DNA of 64,000 nucleotides, from contig OY970347.1 of assembly GCA_963717635.1 (NCBI GenBank), positions 744,001 to 808,000 of the forward strand, read 5' to 3'. A program made the translations under genes and the position numbers. Source of the stretch: JALZKA01 sp963717635. Lineage in GTDB: Bacteria > Actinomycetota > Thermoleophilia > Solirubrobacterales > 70-9. Shown in pieces: positions 16,390 through 26,622 of this stretch. Position 1 is the first letter of the stretch. Each line of letters opens with the position of its first letter. The notes below the pieces were generated by a model. That model was not told the origin of the DNA. It was given only the letters and a program-made list of their open reading frames with translations, and did no database searches.

Positions 16390-18866
16390 GGCTTGGGCAG
16401 CTCCCGGGTCACCTGGGCGAAGTCCTCGGTGTGTGGAGTATGCGTGGGCTCGGGGACGCCGTCTTCCGGCTCCACCTCGCCCTCGGGCACCTCGAGGTGC
16501 TGGATGTACGGCAGGCGCCAGCCGGCGGCGGCGACGAGCAGGCCGATCGCGACCGCGACCAGCGCCAGGAACCACTGGCCGGCGACCAGCATCTCCAGCT
16601 CGAAGAAGTCCCGCACCGGTCCCGCCGCCAGGATCAGGGCAAACAGTGCGCCGAGGCCCGCGATCATCGCCAGCATGTAGCTCTGGATCGTGATGTGCTC
16701 GCGGCCCGGACCGCGCTCCAGCAGCAGGATGAAGCAGAGGCCGAGCACGATGAGAGTGGTGGTCGCCGCGGTCCTGCCCTCCTCGACGGTCCCCCCGGCC
16801 AGGGAGTCGACGAAGAAGAACGAGAGCATCGAGGCGACCGCGATGCCGACGCCCGCGGGCACCGCGAACGCTGCCAGCGCGCGCAGCAGGCGCCCGCGAT
16901 ACAGCGGCCCCTCGCTCGGCGCAAGCGCGAGGACCAACGACGGGATCCCGATCGTCAGGAAGGCGGCCACCGTCAGGTGGCGGGGCAGAAACGGGAACGT
17001 GAACCCGAGCACCGACGTGAGCGCGATCAGCACGGCCGCGTAGACGGACTTGGTCAGGTACAGGCGGCCGAGCCGATGGATGTTGCGGGCGATGCGGCGG
17101 CCCTCGCCGACCGCCCGGGGCAGCATCGAGAACTGATCCTTGAGGAGGACGATGTCCGCGACGCCCTTCGTGATCTGGCTCCCGGAGCCCATCGCCACGG
17201 CCATCCGCGCCTGCTTGAGCGCGGGCACGTCGTTCACGCCGTCGCCGATCATCGCCGTGAAGCGCCCACGATCGCCGAGGGCCGAGACGAGCGCCTTCTT
17301 CTGCTCAGGGGTGATGCGGCAGAAGATCGTGTTCTCCTCGGCCGCCCGTCCCAGCCCGGCGCGATCGTCGGGGAGCTCCGAGCCGTCGATCACGCCGGCA
17401 TCGCGATCGACCCCGATCGCGTACGCCACGGCGGTCACCGTGGACCGGGCGTCGCCCGAGATCAGCTTCAGGTCGACCTGCTGCTCGCGCATGAAGTCGA
17501 TCGTCTCGGCGGCGTCGGCGCGCAGGCGTTCCTCGAGGACGACGAGCGCCCGGGGAACCAGGCGCGGCGGCGGTTGGCTGGCCGGATCGGACGGCAGCGC
17601 CCCGGGGGCCTCGCCAAATGCCACGACCCGGCGCCCCGCGGCCGTGTGTTCCTCGAGCGTCGCCTGCAAGCCGGGCGACAGCTCGAGCGCTCCGGCGGCG
17701 GCGAGCACGTCGGGCGCACCCATCACGTAGCTGGTCGGTCTCGAGCCTCCGTTCAGCGTGATCCCACTCCACTTCCAGGCGGAAGAGAACGGGACCTCGG
17801 CCATCACCTTCTCCGGCGCTCCGCGGTAATGGTCGGCGATCACCTGCAGGGTGCGGTTCCGCTCGCCGGCCGAGTTCGCGAAGCGGGCAAGCGCGCGCTC
17901 CGAGGCTGCGATCGCGCCGCCGTCGGCCGGGGCGACCGCCACCAGCTCGAGCTCGCCGTCGGTCAGGGTGCCGGTCTTGTCGACGCAGATCGTGTCCACG
18001 GCCGCGAGCGCCTCGGTGGCGGAGATCTGCTGGACCAGGGTGTTCTGCTTCGCCAGGCGGACCGCGGCGACCGCGAACGTGACGCTCATCAGCAGCACCA
18101 TGCCCTCGGGGATCAGCGTCACCAGCCCGGCGGTGGCCGTCTGCGCCGCCTCCTGGAACGGGGTGTCGCGCGCGCTGAGCGCGATCAGCACGAGGAGCCC
18201 GAGCGGGACGAGGACGATCGTGGTCGCCCAGATCACCCGGTTCACCTCCTCCTGAAGCGGCGACGGGGGGTGGCGGAAGGTGCGGGCCTCGCCGGCCACC
18301 TTCTCGGCGTGGCTTTGCTCGCGCACCGCGTCGACCTCGTAGTAGCCCGAGCCGTTCAGGCAAAACGAGCCGGAGAGGACGCGGTCGCGCGTCTGCTTGC
18401 GGATCCCGTCGGACTCGCCGGTCAGCATCGATTCGTCGATCGTCAGGCCGCGCGACTGGATCACCTCACCGTCCGCGACGAGCTGGTCGCCCGGCTCGAT
18501 CCGGACGACGTCGCCGGGGACGACCTCGTCGGCACGCAGGTCCACCGGCAATCCGTCCCGGATCGCCTGTGCGCGCGGCGCGACCAGCAAGGCGAGCTGG
18601 TCGAGCGTCTCCTTCGCCTTCAGCTCCTGGCGGATCCCGATGTAGGAGTTCACCGCGGCGATCAGGCCGAAGATCGCGTCGGCCCAGAGCCCGAGCGACA
18701 GGATCAGGATGAAGAACACACCGATGATCGCGTTGAACAGGGTCAGCGTGTTGGCGGCGACGATCGACGCCACCGAGCGGCTCGACGGCGGCTCGGGCTC
18801 GCCAAGCTGCGCGAGGCGGCGGGCCGCCTCGGCGCCGGACAGTCCTCTCGGGTGGGCGGCCTCCAC
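16386..18866 (-). CDS. Cation-transporting P-type ATPase
   Basis: The 826-residue pump has actuator-domain T-G-E-S-D, the phosphorylation motif V-D-K-T-G-T-L-T-D, the hinge G-D-G-V-N-D-V-P-A-L-K, and V-P-G-D-V-V-R-I-E-P in the actuator. The transmembrane P-E-G-M (in place of the P-E-G-L of calcium-type pumps) sits in helix 4. There is no N-terminal CxxC metal-binding domain. This places it near the uncharacterised P-type ATPases related to Ca2+ or Mg2+ pumps (CtpE-like in mycobacteria), not heavy-metal pumps. The GTG start at 18866 keeps it clear of the divergent importer gene and leaves 60 bases for both promoters. pyk follows with a 4-base overlap. Confidence 0.88.
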   Translation of the reverse strand: MEAAHPRGLSGAEAARRLAQLGEPEPPSSRSVASIVAANTLTLFNAIIGVFFILILSLGLWADAIFGLIAAVNSYIGIRQELKAKETLDQLALLVAPRAQAIRDGLPVDLRADEVVPGDVVRIEPGDQLVADGEVIQSRGLTIDESMLTGESDGIRKQTRDRVLSGSFCLNGSGYYEVDAVREQSHAEKVAGEARTFRHPPSPLQEEVNRVIWATTIVLVPLGLLVLIALSARDTPFQEAAQTATAGLVTLIPEGMVLLMSVTFAVAAVRLAKQNTLVQQISATEALAAVDTICVDKTGTLTDGELELVAVAPADGGAIAASERALARFANSAGERNRTLQVIADHYRGAPEKVMAEVPFSSAWKWSGITLNGGSRPTSYVMGAPDVLAAAGALELSPGLQATLEEHTAAGRRVVAFGEAPGALPSDPASQPPPRLVPRALVVLEERLRADAAETIDFMREQQVDLKLISGDARSTVTAVAYAIGVDRDAGVIDGSELPDDRAGLGRAAEENTIFCRITPEQKKALVSALGDRGRFTAMIGDGVNDVPALKQARMAVAMGSGSQITKGVADIVLLKDQFSMLPRAVGEGRRIARNIHRLGRLYLTKSVYAAVLIALTSVLGFTFPFLPRHLTVAAFLTIGIPSLVLALAPSEGPLYRGRLLRALAAFAVPAGVGIAVASMLSFFFVDSLAGGTVEEGRTAATTTLIVLGLCFILLLERGPGREHITIQSYMLAMIAGLGALFALILAAGPVRDFFELEMLVAGQWFLALVAVAIGLLVAAAGWRLPYIQHLEVPEGEVEPEDGVPEPTHTPHTEDFAQVTRELPKP

Positions 18867-18913
18867 CCGATCATTCTTAGCAGCGGCGACGAAGTGCGAG
18901 GTGCCGACGGGTA

Positions 18914-18919
18914 TACGAT
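18914..18919 (+). promoter_or_regulatory. Leaderless-type -10 element
   Basis: TACGAT, inside the AT-rich GTATACGATC, ends 7 bases before the GTG start at 18927 of the importer ATPase gene. Confidence 0.5.
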
Positions 18920-18926
18920 CGCCCCG

Positions 18927-20110
<1,184 letters not shown>

Positions 20111-20111
<1 letters not shown>

Positions 20112-20887
20112 TGAGCCTCGTGTCGCTGCCCTTCGCTCAGCTCGACGAGGGGTTCTTCCGCGACCGGTCGGATTCGGACTGCATCGCCGACAACGGGGCG
20201 TTCTGCTTCGGGTGGGTCGCGGACAACGCCGATCGCTATGTGACGCCGACGCTCGAGCATCTCTACCTCGTGATCATTTCGGTCGTCCTCGGCTTCGCGA
20301 TCGCGTTCGGGATGTCGCTGCTGTCGCATCGCCGCCGCTGGCTCGTGCCGCCCTTCATCGGGGCAACCGGAATCCTGTACACGATCCCGAGCGTCGCCTT
20401 CTTCTTCCTCCTGTTGCCGATCACCGGGCGCGGGACCGACACGGCGCTGATCGCCCTCACCGCCTACAACCTGCAGATCATCTACCGCAACATCGTCGCC
20501 GGCCTCGCGAACGTCCCGGCGGAGGCCAAGGACGCGGGCCGGGGCATGGGCATGACGGATCGGCAGCTGCTCTGGTCGGTCGAGCTGCCGCTGTCCGTCC
20601 CGGAGATCGTGGCCGGATTGCGGATCGCGACCGTGTCGACCGTCGCGATCGCGACGCTCGCGGTGTTCGCGGGGGGCGGCGGGCTCGGCGAGCAGCTCGT
20701 GGGCTCGAACCTGACCTTCAAGACGAACGTCCTGGTGGTGGCGGTCCTCGCGATCGGAATGGCCGTGATCTTCGACCTGCTGCTGCTGACGGCGCAGCGG
20801 CGGCTGACGCGCTGGCAGCGGCGGGACACCCCCGCCACCCGCCGGGGATCCGTCTTCCGCCGGGGCGAGGTCTGGAGCACGGGATGA
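20111..20887 (+). CDS. Betaine/choline ABC importer permease 1 (OpuCB-like)
   Basis: The 258-residue inner-membrane protein starts with a periplasmic-looking segment containing two cysteines (D-C-I-A-D-N-G-A-F-C). It then has five to six hydrophobic helices and the EAA-type coupling loop E-A-K-D-A-G-R-G-M-G-M, which contacts the ATPase. ATG 20111 shares its A with the upstream TGA; an in-frame GTG sits three bases earlier. The stop overlaps the next permease (ATGA). The Cys-containing N-terminus is shared by OpuC-type permeases annotated beside osmoprotectant-binding proteins. Substrate specificity, betaine versus choline or carnitine, cannot be decided here. Confidence 0.88.
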
Positions 20888-21606
20888 TCGACCTCCCCCT
20901 CGCGTTCGTCGGGCCGGTCGGCGATGCGCTCGAGCTGATCTTCAACGGGATCGAATCACCGCTCGCCCGCGGCGAGGTGGGCGGGCTCTCCGAGGTCGGC
21001 GACTTCGGCCTCACGCACATCGAATTGAGCGCGGTCGCGATGGCCGCCGGTCTGCTCTTCGCGGTCCCGCTCGGCGTGATGCTCGGTCACCGCGGCCGGG
21101 GTGAGCTCTTTGCGGTTGCGGCGGGGAACGCCGGACGCGCCCTTCCGGAGCTGGTGCTGATCGCGATCATGGTCGCGTTCGTCGGGACCGGTTTCACGAA
21201 CGTTGCAATCGCGCTCACGATCCTGGCGATCCCGCCGATCCTGACGAACACCTACGTGGGGATCGCGCAGGTTGACCGGACGGCGGTTGAGGCCGCGCGC
21301 GGGATGGGCATGAGCGAGGTCGCCATCGCCCTCAAGGTCGAGTTGCCGTTGGCCGCTCCAACGGTGATGACCGGAATCAGGACGAGCGCGGTCAACGTGA
21401 TCGCGACCGCCACCATCGCCCCGCTGGGAAGCGTGGACACCCTGGGGACGTTCATCCTTTCGCCGAACGTCTACGGGGACACCGCGGGGCCGCTGGCGGG
21501 AGCAATCCTGGTCGCGCTTCTCGCGCTCACGGTCGAGCTGGCGCTCGCCGGCGTGCAGTGGCTGGTGACGCCAAAGGGACTCAAGCTCCAACGGGCGGCC
21601 GCCTGA
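20884..21606 (+). CDS. Betaine/choline ABC importer permease 2 (OpuCD-like)
   Basis: The 240-residue permease has about six hydrophobic segments and the coupling motif E-A-A-R-G-M-G-M followed by K-V-E-L-P-L, matching the sister permease. It starts at an ATG overlapping the upstream stop by four bases, so the two permeases are probably made in equal amounts and form a heterodimer. A longer in-frame extension upstream lies wholly inside permease 1 and is not credible. A Rho-independent-type terminator follows 17 bases after the stop, separating it from the substrate-binding protein gene. Confidence 0.88.
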   Translation: MIDLPLAFVGPVGDALELIFNGIESPLARGEVGGLSEVGDFGLTHIELSAVAMAAGLLFAVPLGVMLGHRGRGELFAVAAGNAGRALPELVLIAIMVAFVGTGFTNVAIALTILAIPPILTNTYVGIAQVDRTAVEAARGMGMSEVAIALKVELPLAAPTVMTGIRTSAVNVIATATIAPLGSVDTLGTFILSPNVYGDTAGPLAGAILVALLALTVELALAGVQWLVTPKGLKLQRAAA

Positions 21607-21623
21607 GCGCATAGGCTTGCACC

Positions 21624-21645
21624 AACCCGTCGCTACGGGTTTTTT
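21624..21645 (+). terminator. Rho-independent terminator inside the importer operon
   Basis: Arms AACCCG (21624-21629) and CGGGTT (21636-21641) with a 6-base loop run straight into TTTT (six T in all through 21645). Placement between permease 2 and the binding-protein gene suggests partial termination or a separate promoter for the latter. Confidence 0.65.
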
Positions 21646-21671
21646 ATGGCAACGAGAGGGAGTGTTTTCGG

Positions 21672-22712
21672 ATGAGCTTGGATCGGGCCCTACCGGGCAG
21701 GCAAACATGGTTTCGCGCCTTGCGTCGCTCACTTGATACTCGGCTGCGGTGGTTGTTCGCTCTGCTGGCCGCGATGGTGCTAGCCATCGGGGTTGCGGCG
21801 TGCGGCGACGATGACGATGACGACAGCGGTGACGACACCGGCGGGGACGAGACCGCCCTGATCGAGTCGAACCCGAACAACGAGGGCATCGAGCTGACCG
21901 TCGGTTCGAAGAACTTCGACGAGCAGTTCATCCTGGGTGAGATCTACGCCCAGGCGTTCGAGGCGGCCGGCTACACGGTCAAGACCGAGCTCAACCTCGG
22001 CTCCGAGGTGATCGCGAAGAAGGCCCTGGAGCAGGGCGAGGTCGACGCCTATCCGGAGTACACGTCGACGACGCTGACCAGCCTCTACAAGGTCGCGCCC
22101 GAGGAGGTCCCGGGAGATCCGACCGAGGCGTTCGAGATGGCGAACGCTGAGCTCCAGGCAGACGGCCTCGTCGCGTTCCCGCCGACCCCGTTCACCAGCG
22201 CGAACGCGGTGGGACTCCTGACGGAGACCGCCGACAAGCTGGGTGTCGCGACGATCTCGGATCTCGAGGGCGCGTCCGAGGACCTGGTGCTCTATGGCAC
22301 GACCGAGTGCCGCCAGCGCATCGATTGCCTGCTCGGGCTGGAGGAGAACTACGGGCTCCAGTTCAAGGGGTTCAAGCCGGTTGATCCCGAGCTGCGCTAC
22401 GAGGTCCTCGACAACGGCGACGCCGACCTGTCGATCCTGTTCACGACCGACGGCCAGCTGTACGTCGATCCCGAGACCTACACGATCCTCGAGGACGACC
22501 AGCAGCTGCTGCCGGCCGGCAACGTGATCGTCACCGCGTCGCAGGACGCCGTCGACGAGGCCGGTGAGGACTTCGGCGCGACGATCGAGAAGGTCCAGGA
22601 GAACCTGACGCTCGAGGTGATGCAGGAGCTGAACGCTCGCGTCTCGCTCGATCGCGAGGATCCGGCGGCCGTCGCCGCGGACTACCTGAGCGCGTCGGGC
22701 TACACGCAGTAG
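21672..22712 (+). CDS. Osmoprotectant-binding lipoprotein of the ABC importer (OpuCC/OsmF-like)
   Basis: In this 346-residue protein a basic N-terminus and hydrophobic helix (about 27-42) end in the lipobox V-A-A-C with Cys44, so it is a membrane-anchored lipoprotein; an Asp-rich linker follows. The mature part begins with the family motif L-T-V-G-S-K-N-F-D-E-Q-F-I-L-G-E and includes Y-P-E-Y-T-S-T-T-L, features of OpuAC/QAT substrate-binding domains for quaternary amines. GAGAGGG lies 12-19 bases upstream. It follows the two permeases but is separated by a terminator, so its expression can exceed or differ from the membrane parts, as is common for binding proteins. Confidence 0.92.
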   Translation: MSLDRALPGRQTWFRALRRSLDTRLRWLFALLAAMVLAIGVAACGDDDDDDSGDDTGGDETALIESNPNNEGIELTVGSKNFDEQFILGEIYAQAFEAAGYTVKTELNLGSEVIAKKALEQGEVDAYPEYTSTTLTSLYKVAPEEVPGDPTEAFEMANAELQADGLVAFPPTPFTSANAVGLLTETADKLGVATISDLEGASEDLVLYGTTECRQRIDCLLGLEENYGLQFKGFKPVDPELRYEVLDNGDADLSILFTTDGQLYVDPETYTILEDDQQLLPAGNVIVTASQDAVDEAGEDFGATIEKVQENLTLEVMQELNARVSLDREDPAAVAADYLSASGYTQ

Positions 22713-22732
22713 CACCGCAAGACATCCACGGA

Positions 22733-22764
22733 GCGAAGCGGCCGCCCTAGGGCGGCCGCTTCGC
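22733..22764. terminator. 32-base perfect palindrome after the importer operon
   Basis: Arms 22733-22748 and 22749-22764 are exact reverse complements centred on CCCTAGGG. Transcribed, they give a very stable hairpin without a T-tract. It probably terminates or protects the importer mRNA. Confidence 0.55.
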
Positions 22765-22805
22765 GGGCGCACGTCGTGACGACCGCATATAGGCTCTCGC
22801 GCCGG

Positions 22806-23870
22806 ATGCCGAAGCTAGGCCTCAACCTCGGCTACTGGGGGATCGGACCCCAGGGCGAGGAAGCCGTTGAGCTCGTCCGCGCCGCCGAGGCCGCCGGGTT
22901 CGACTCGGTGTGGGCAGCGGAGTCCTATGGCTCCGACGCCGTCTCAATCCTGGCTTGGCTGGCGCCGCAGACCACAACGATCAAGCTCGGCGCAGCGATC
23001 ATGCAGGTCCCGGCTCGCCCGCCTGCGGCGGCGGCGATGGCCGGCGCGACGATCGACGCGCTGTCCGGCGGCCGGTTCCTGTTCGGCTTCGGGCCCTCGG
23101 GCCCGCAGGTCTCGGAGGGCTGGTACGGCGTCCCCTACGCCAAGCCGTGGGGCCGGACCCGCGAGTACATCGAGGTCGTGCGCGAGATCATCGCGCGTCC
23201 GGGCCCCCTTGAGCACAAGGGCGAGCACTACCAGCTCCCGATCGAGGGCGGGACCGGCCAGGGCAAGGCGCTGAAGCTCAACTTCCACCCGATCCGTAAC
23301 GAGATCCCAGTCTTCGTCGGCGCGATCGGCCGCAAGTCGGTCGAGATGGCGGCGGAGATCTGCGACGGGTGGATCCCCATCTTCTTCTCACCCGACGCGT
23401 TCGACGAGACCTGGGGCGAGCACCTGGAGGCCGGGTTCGCCAAGGGCGGGCGGACCCGTGCCGACCTTGAGGTCTCGCCGTCGATCCAGGTCGCGATCGA
23501 CGGGGACCTCGACGCCGCGCGGGCCGTCGTCAAGGCCGGGCTGCTGCTCTACCTCGGCGGCATGGGCAGCCGCAAGACGAACTTCTACGTCGACCTGACC
23601 CACCGCTTCGGGTTCGGCGAGGTCGCCGACGAGGTGCAGGGCCTCTATCTCGATGGCAAGCGCGAGGAGGCCTACAACGCGATCCCCGATGAGCTCGTCA
23701 ACGCGACCTCGCTGATCGGCTCCGAGGAGGAGGTCGCGGCTCGCCTGGACAGCTTCGGCAGGATCGGCGTCGATCGCCTGATCTGCTCGATGGTGCAGCT
23801 CGATCACCAGCAGCGCCTGCACACGATCGAGCGGCTCGCCGCACTGGTCGGCGAACCGGCACCGGCCTAA
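22806..23870 (+). CDS. LLM-class F420-dependent oxidoreductase
   Basis: The 354-residue luciferase-like monooxygenase-fold (TIM barrel) protein has N-terminal L-G-Y-W-G, A-E-S-Y-G-S-D-A, G-G-R-F-L-F-G-F-G-P-S-G-P-Q-V-S-E-G-W-Y-G and P-V-F-V-G-A-I-G segments typical of actinobacterial F420-dependent members. These use reduced F420 for hydride transfer to varied substrates; the substrate is unknown. ATG 22806 fits the usual family start, while an ATG 30 bases upstream adds unconserved sequence. The next gene begins two bases after the stop, so the two are co-transcribed. Confidence 0.85.
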   Translation: MPKLGLNLGYWGIGPQGEEAVELVRAAEAAGFDSVWAAESYGSDAVSILAWLAPQTTTIKLGAAIMQVPARPPAAAAMAGATIDALSGGRFLFGFGPSGPQVSEGWYGVPYAKPWGRTREYIEVVREIIARPGPLEHKGEHYQLPIEGGTGQGKALKLNFHPIRNEIPVFVGAIGRKSVEMAAEICDGWIPIFFSPDAFDETWGEHLEAGFAKGGRTRADLEVSPSIQVAIDGDLDAARAVVKAGLLLYLGGMGSRKTNFYVDLTHRFGFGEVADEVQGLYLDGKREEAYNAIPDELVNATSLIGSEEEVAARLDSFGRIGVDRLICSMVQLDHQQRLHTIERLAALVGEPAPA

Positions 23871-23872
23871 GC

Positions 23873-24988
23873 ATGGGTGAGCACAACCCACCCGGCGGCC
23901 GCGTCGTCCTGTTCGGCGCCACCGGCTACACCGGCGAACTGACCGCTCGCGCGATGGCTGAGCGTGGCATGCGGCCGGTGCTCGCCGGGCGCCGCCGCGA
24001 GGCGGTCGAGGCCCTGGCGGGCGACCTCGGAGGCCTCGACGTGGCGATTGCCGACGTCGCCGATCCGGCCAGCGTCCGCGCGCTGGTCGAGACCGGTGAC
24101 GTGCTGGTCAGCACGGTCGGCCCCTTCGCCCGCTGGGGCGCCGCCGCGCTGGACGCAGCGGTCGACGCCGGCGCCCACTACATCGACTCCACCGGCGAGC
24201 CCGCGTTCGTGCGCAAGGTGTTCGAGCAGGCCGGGCCGCGGGGGGAGCGCTCCGGTTCGCTCCTGCTCACCGCCATGGCGTACGACTGGGTTCCGGGCAA
24301 CCTCGCCGGTGGCCTGGCGCTGCGTGACGCGGGCGACGCCGCTCGCGGAGTCCGCATCGGCTACTTCACCAAGGGCGGCATGGGCGGCGCTAGCGGAGGC
24401 ACGACGGCCTCCGCCGTGGGCGCCCTGATCGAGCCGAGCTTCCACCACCGCGACGGGCGGATCGTCACCGAGCGCGGCGCTCGCAAGGTCCACTCGTTCG
24501 ACTTCTCGGGCCGCGAGAAGCCAGGGATCTCCGTCGGCACGTCCGAGGCGTTCTCGCTTCCGCGGGCCTTCCCGAACGTGAGCGACGTCGAGGTCTACCT
24601 GGGCTGGTTCGGCCGCGCGAGCCGACCGATGCAGGCGTTCTCGCTGGTCGGCGCGGGGATCGCGAAGATCCCGGGGGTGAGCGCCGGGATCAACGCGGCC
24701 GCCTCGCGGTTCGTCAAGACGTCCACGGGCGGCCCCGACCAAGAGGCCCGCGCCGCCACCGGCTCGCGCTTCGTGGCCGAGGCGCTCGGCGCATCGGGCG
24801 ATGTCCTCGCGACCGTTCGCCTCGACGGCGTGAACGGCTACACGTTCAGCGGCGAGAGCCTGGCGTGGGCGGCGGAACGCGTGGCGACCGGCGACGCGCT
24901 CGGCGTCGGCGCGCTCGGGCCGGTCGAGGCGTTCGGCCTCGACCGACTCGAAGCGGGCGTCGCCGAGTGCGGTATAGCGCGGGTTTGA
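23873..24988 (+). CDS. Saccharopine dehydrogenase-like/trans-acting enoyl reductase family protein
   Basis: The 371-residue protein has an N-terminal NAD(P)-binding fold (V-V-L-F-G-A-T-G-Y-T-G), a T-V-G-P-F strand end and H-Y-I-D-S-T-G-E. This is the pattern of saccharopine-dehydrogenase-like proteins that include mycobacterial trans-acting enoyl reductases for polyketide lipids. There is no polyketide synthase nearby, so a lipid role is only one possibility. It lies two bases after an F420-type oxidoreductase, suggesting both act in one reductive pathway. Confidence 0.78.
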   Translation: MGEHNPPGGRVVLFGATGYTGELTARAMAERGMRPVLAGRRREAVEALAGDLGGLDVAIADVADPASVRALVETGDVLVSTVGPFARWGAAALDAAVDAGAHYIDSTGEPAFVRKVFEQAGPRGERSGSLLLTAMAYDWVPGNLAGGLALRDAGDAARGVRIGYFTKGGMGGASGGTTASAVGALIEPSFHHRDGRIVTERGARKVHSFDFSGREKPGISVGTSEAFSLPRAFPNVSDVEVYLGWFGRASRPMQAFSLVGAGIAKIPGVSAGINAAASRFVKTSTGGPDQEARAATGSRFVAEALGASGDVLATVRLDGVNGYTFSGESLAWAAERVATGDALGVGALGPVEAFGLDRLEAGVAECGIARV

Positions 24989-24993
24989 GCGAC

Positions 24994-25362
24994 CTAGCCC
25001 TTCTCGTCCCCCGCCGGGATCACCTTGCTGTTGTCGGCCTTGCACCTGTCCGTCCGCGGTGCGCGGGCGTAGATCCTGCCGGTCGCGCCGGGGTTGCCGA
25101 TCGACCACTGGTAGCGATCGCCATTCGGTGAAGCGCTGTCGCTGCCGATCTTGATGTCGTTGCCGCCGCCCACGGCGCCGATCTTCTGGAACACCTTGAC
25201 CAGCCGCTCATTCGCGCACCGGCCCGGCCGCTCGCTCTTGACGTAGCCGAACACGTCGCCGCCGCCCTTGATCGAGACCTTCGTCTCGGCCCGGTTCGCA
25301 GCTCCTGCGGATGCCATCAGCACGAGGCCGACGGCTGCCGCGAGGGCGACGCCCGTCATCAT
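24994..25362 (-). CDS. Secreted hypothetical protein
   Basis: The 122-residue protein has a clear Sec signal peptide (M-M-T-G-V-A-L-A-A-A-V-G-L, cleavage likely after A-G-A-A). The mature part is a small Gly/Lys-rich domain with two Cys (about positions 50 and 110) that may form a disulfide. The start at 25362 is chosen because GAGGGAAGG lies just upstream; an ATG further out (25383) would place that site inside the gene. No family is recognised. It is convergent with the saccharopine-like gene and divergent from pntAA. Confidence 0.65.
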   Translation of the reverse strand: MMTGVALAAAVGLVLMASAGAANRAETKVSIKGGGDVFGYVKSERPGRCANERLVKVFQKIGAVGGGNDIKIGSDSASPNGDRYQWSIGNPGATGRIYARAPRTDRCKADNSKVIPAGDEKG

Positions 25363-25503
25363 TGCCTTCCCTCTCACTATCAATTCCTCCCGAGTTGTCC
25401 GTTGCCTCGGCGAGCAGCCTGCCCGCCGCTATCCCGACCGTACCGCTTTGGATAGGCTCCGCGCCCGCTCGCGTGGGGTTCGCGCGCGAAGCTGACTATT
25501 CGA

Positions 25504-26622
25504 ATGAAGATCGGTGTCCCCAAAGAGACCGTCGCGGGCGAGCGTCGTGTCGCCCTGATCCCGGACGTCGTCAAGTCGCTCCGGGATAAGAAGCTCGACG
25601 TCGTCGTCGAATCGGGCGCCGGCGAGGCGGCGGGGCATCCGGACGCCGAGTACGCCGAGGCCGGTGCGGAGATCGGCGAACCATGGGGGGCGGACGCCGT
25701 CGTCCACGTCGCGGTTCCGACCATGGGCGAGATCGGCAAGCTCAGCTCCGGCCAGGTCCTGATCGGCCACCTGGCGCCGCTCACCTCAGGTGAGACGAAC
25801 AAGGCGCTCGCGTCCGCCGGGGTCACCAGCTTCTCGATGGAGGCGATCCCTCGGATCACGCGCGCGCAGGCGATGGACTCGCTGTCCTCGCAGGCGAACG
25901 TCGCCGGTTACGCCGCGACGCTGCTCGCCGCGCGCGAGGCCGGGCGATTCTTCCCGATGATGACCACAGCGGCCGGCACCGTCGCGCCGGCCAAGGTGAT
26001 GGTGCTGGGCGCCGGTGTCGCCGGGCTGCAGGCGATCGCGACCGCGAAGCGCCTTGGCGCCGTCGTGACCGGCTTCGACATCAGGCGCGCGGCGTGGGAG
26101 CAGATCGCATCGCTCGGCGGCCGCCCGCTGGAGCTCGACTTCATCCCCGACGCCGAGGACGAGGGCGGCTATGCCCGGCCGCTGAACGAGGAGGAGAACG
26201 AGCAGGTGCGTGAGGCCCTTGCCGAGAACGCCGGTCGCCAGGACGTGATTATCACGACGGCCTTGATCCCGGGCCGCCCGGCGCCGATCCTGCTGACGAA
26301 GCAAGCCGTCGCCAACATGCGGCCGGGCTCGGTGATCGTCGATTTGGCCGCAGACTCGGGCGGGAACTGCGAGCTGGCCGAGGCGCGTAAGACCGTGGTT
26401 TCCGAGAACGGCGTCAAGGTGATCGCGCCCGTCAACCTGCCCAGCGACATGGCCGCGCATGCATCGCAGCTCTACGCGAAGAACATCGAGAACCTGCTCG
26501 GCCTGCTGGTCGACGAGGAGGGCAAGTTGAGCCTGGACTTCTCCGACGAGGTGGTCGCCGGGGCCTGTCTCACCCACGAGGGCGAGATCAAGAACGAGCG
26601 GGCGAGAGAGGTGACTGGCTGA
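25504..26622 (+). CDS. pntAA: NAD(P) transhydrogenase subunit alpha, part 1 (NAD-binding dI domain)
   Basis: The 372-residue soluble NAD(H)-binding domain belongs to the proton-pumping transhydrogenase. It begins M-K-I-G-V-P-K-E-T, shared with alanine dehydrogenase. It has S-M-E-A-I-P-R-I-T-R-A-Q, the Rossmann motif V-L-G-A-G-V-A-G-L-Q-A, and the R-Q-D-V-I-I-T-T-A-L-I-P-G-R-P-A-P mobile-loop region. The three-gene split (pntAA, pntAB, pntB) occurs in many alphaproteobacteria and actinobacteria. The enzyme uses the proton gradient to reduce NADP+ with NADH, supplying NADPH. The stop and the pntAB start share one base. Confidence 0.95.
   Translation: MKIGVPKETVAGERRVALIPDVVKSLRDKKLDVVVESGAGEAAGHPDAEYAEAGAEIGEPWGADAVVHVAVPTMGEIGKLSSGQVLIGHLAPLTSGETNKALASAGVTSFSMEAIPRITRAQAMDSLSSQANVAGYAATLLAAREAGRFFPMMTTAAGTVAPAKVMVLGAGVAGLQAIATAKRLGAVVTGFDIRRAAWEQIASLGGRPLELDFIPDAEDEGGYARPLNEEENEQVREALAENAGRQDVIITTALIPGRPAPILLTKQAVANMRPGSVIVDLAADSGGNCELAEARKTVVSENGVKVIAPVNLPSDMAAHASQLYAKNIENLLGLLVDEEGKLSLDFSDEVVAGACLTHEGEIKNERAREVTG

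Noticed and set aside
14887..16680. Long plus-strand frame opposite pyruvate kinase
   Set aside because: It is a shadow of pyk with Arg/Gly/Asp-rich composition and no recognisable domain.
16332..18926. Very long open frame on the plus strand opposite the P-type ATPase and continuous with the importer ATPase
   Set aside because: It mirrors the codon pattern of the minus-strand gene, is rich in Arg/Asp/Gly/His and has no domain. The real importer ATPase starts at GTG 18927.
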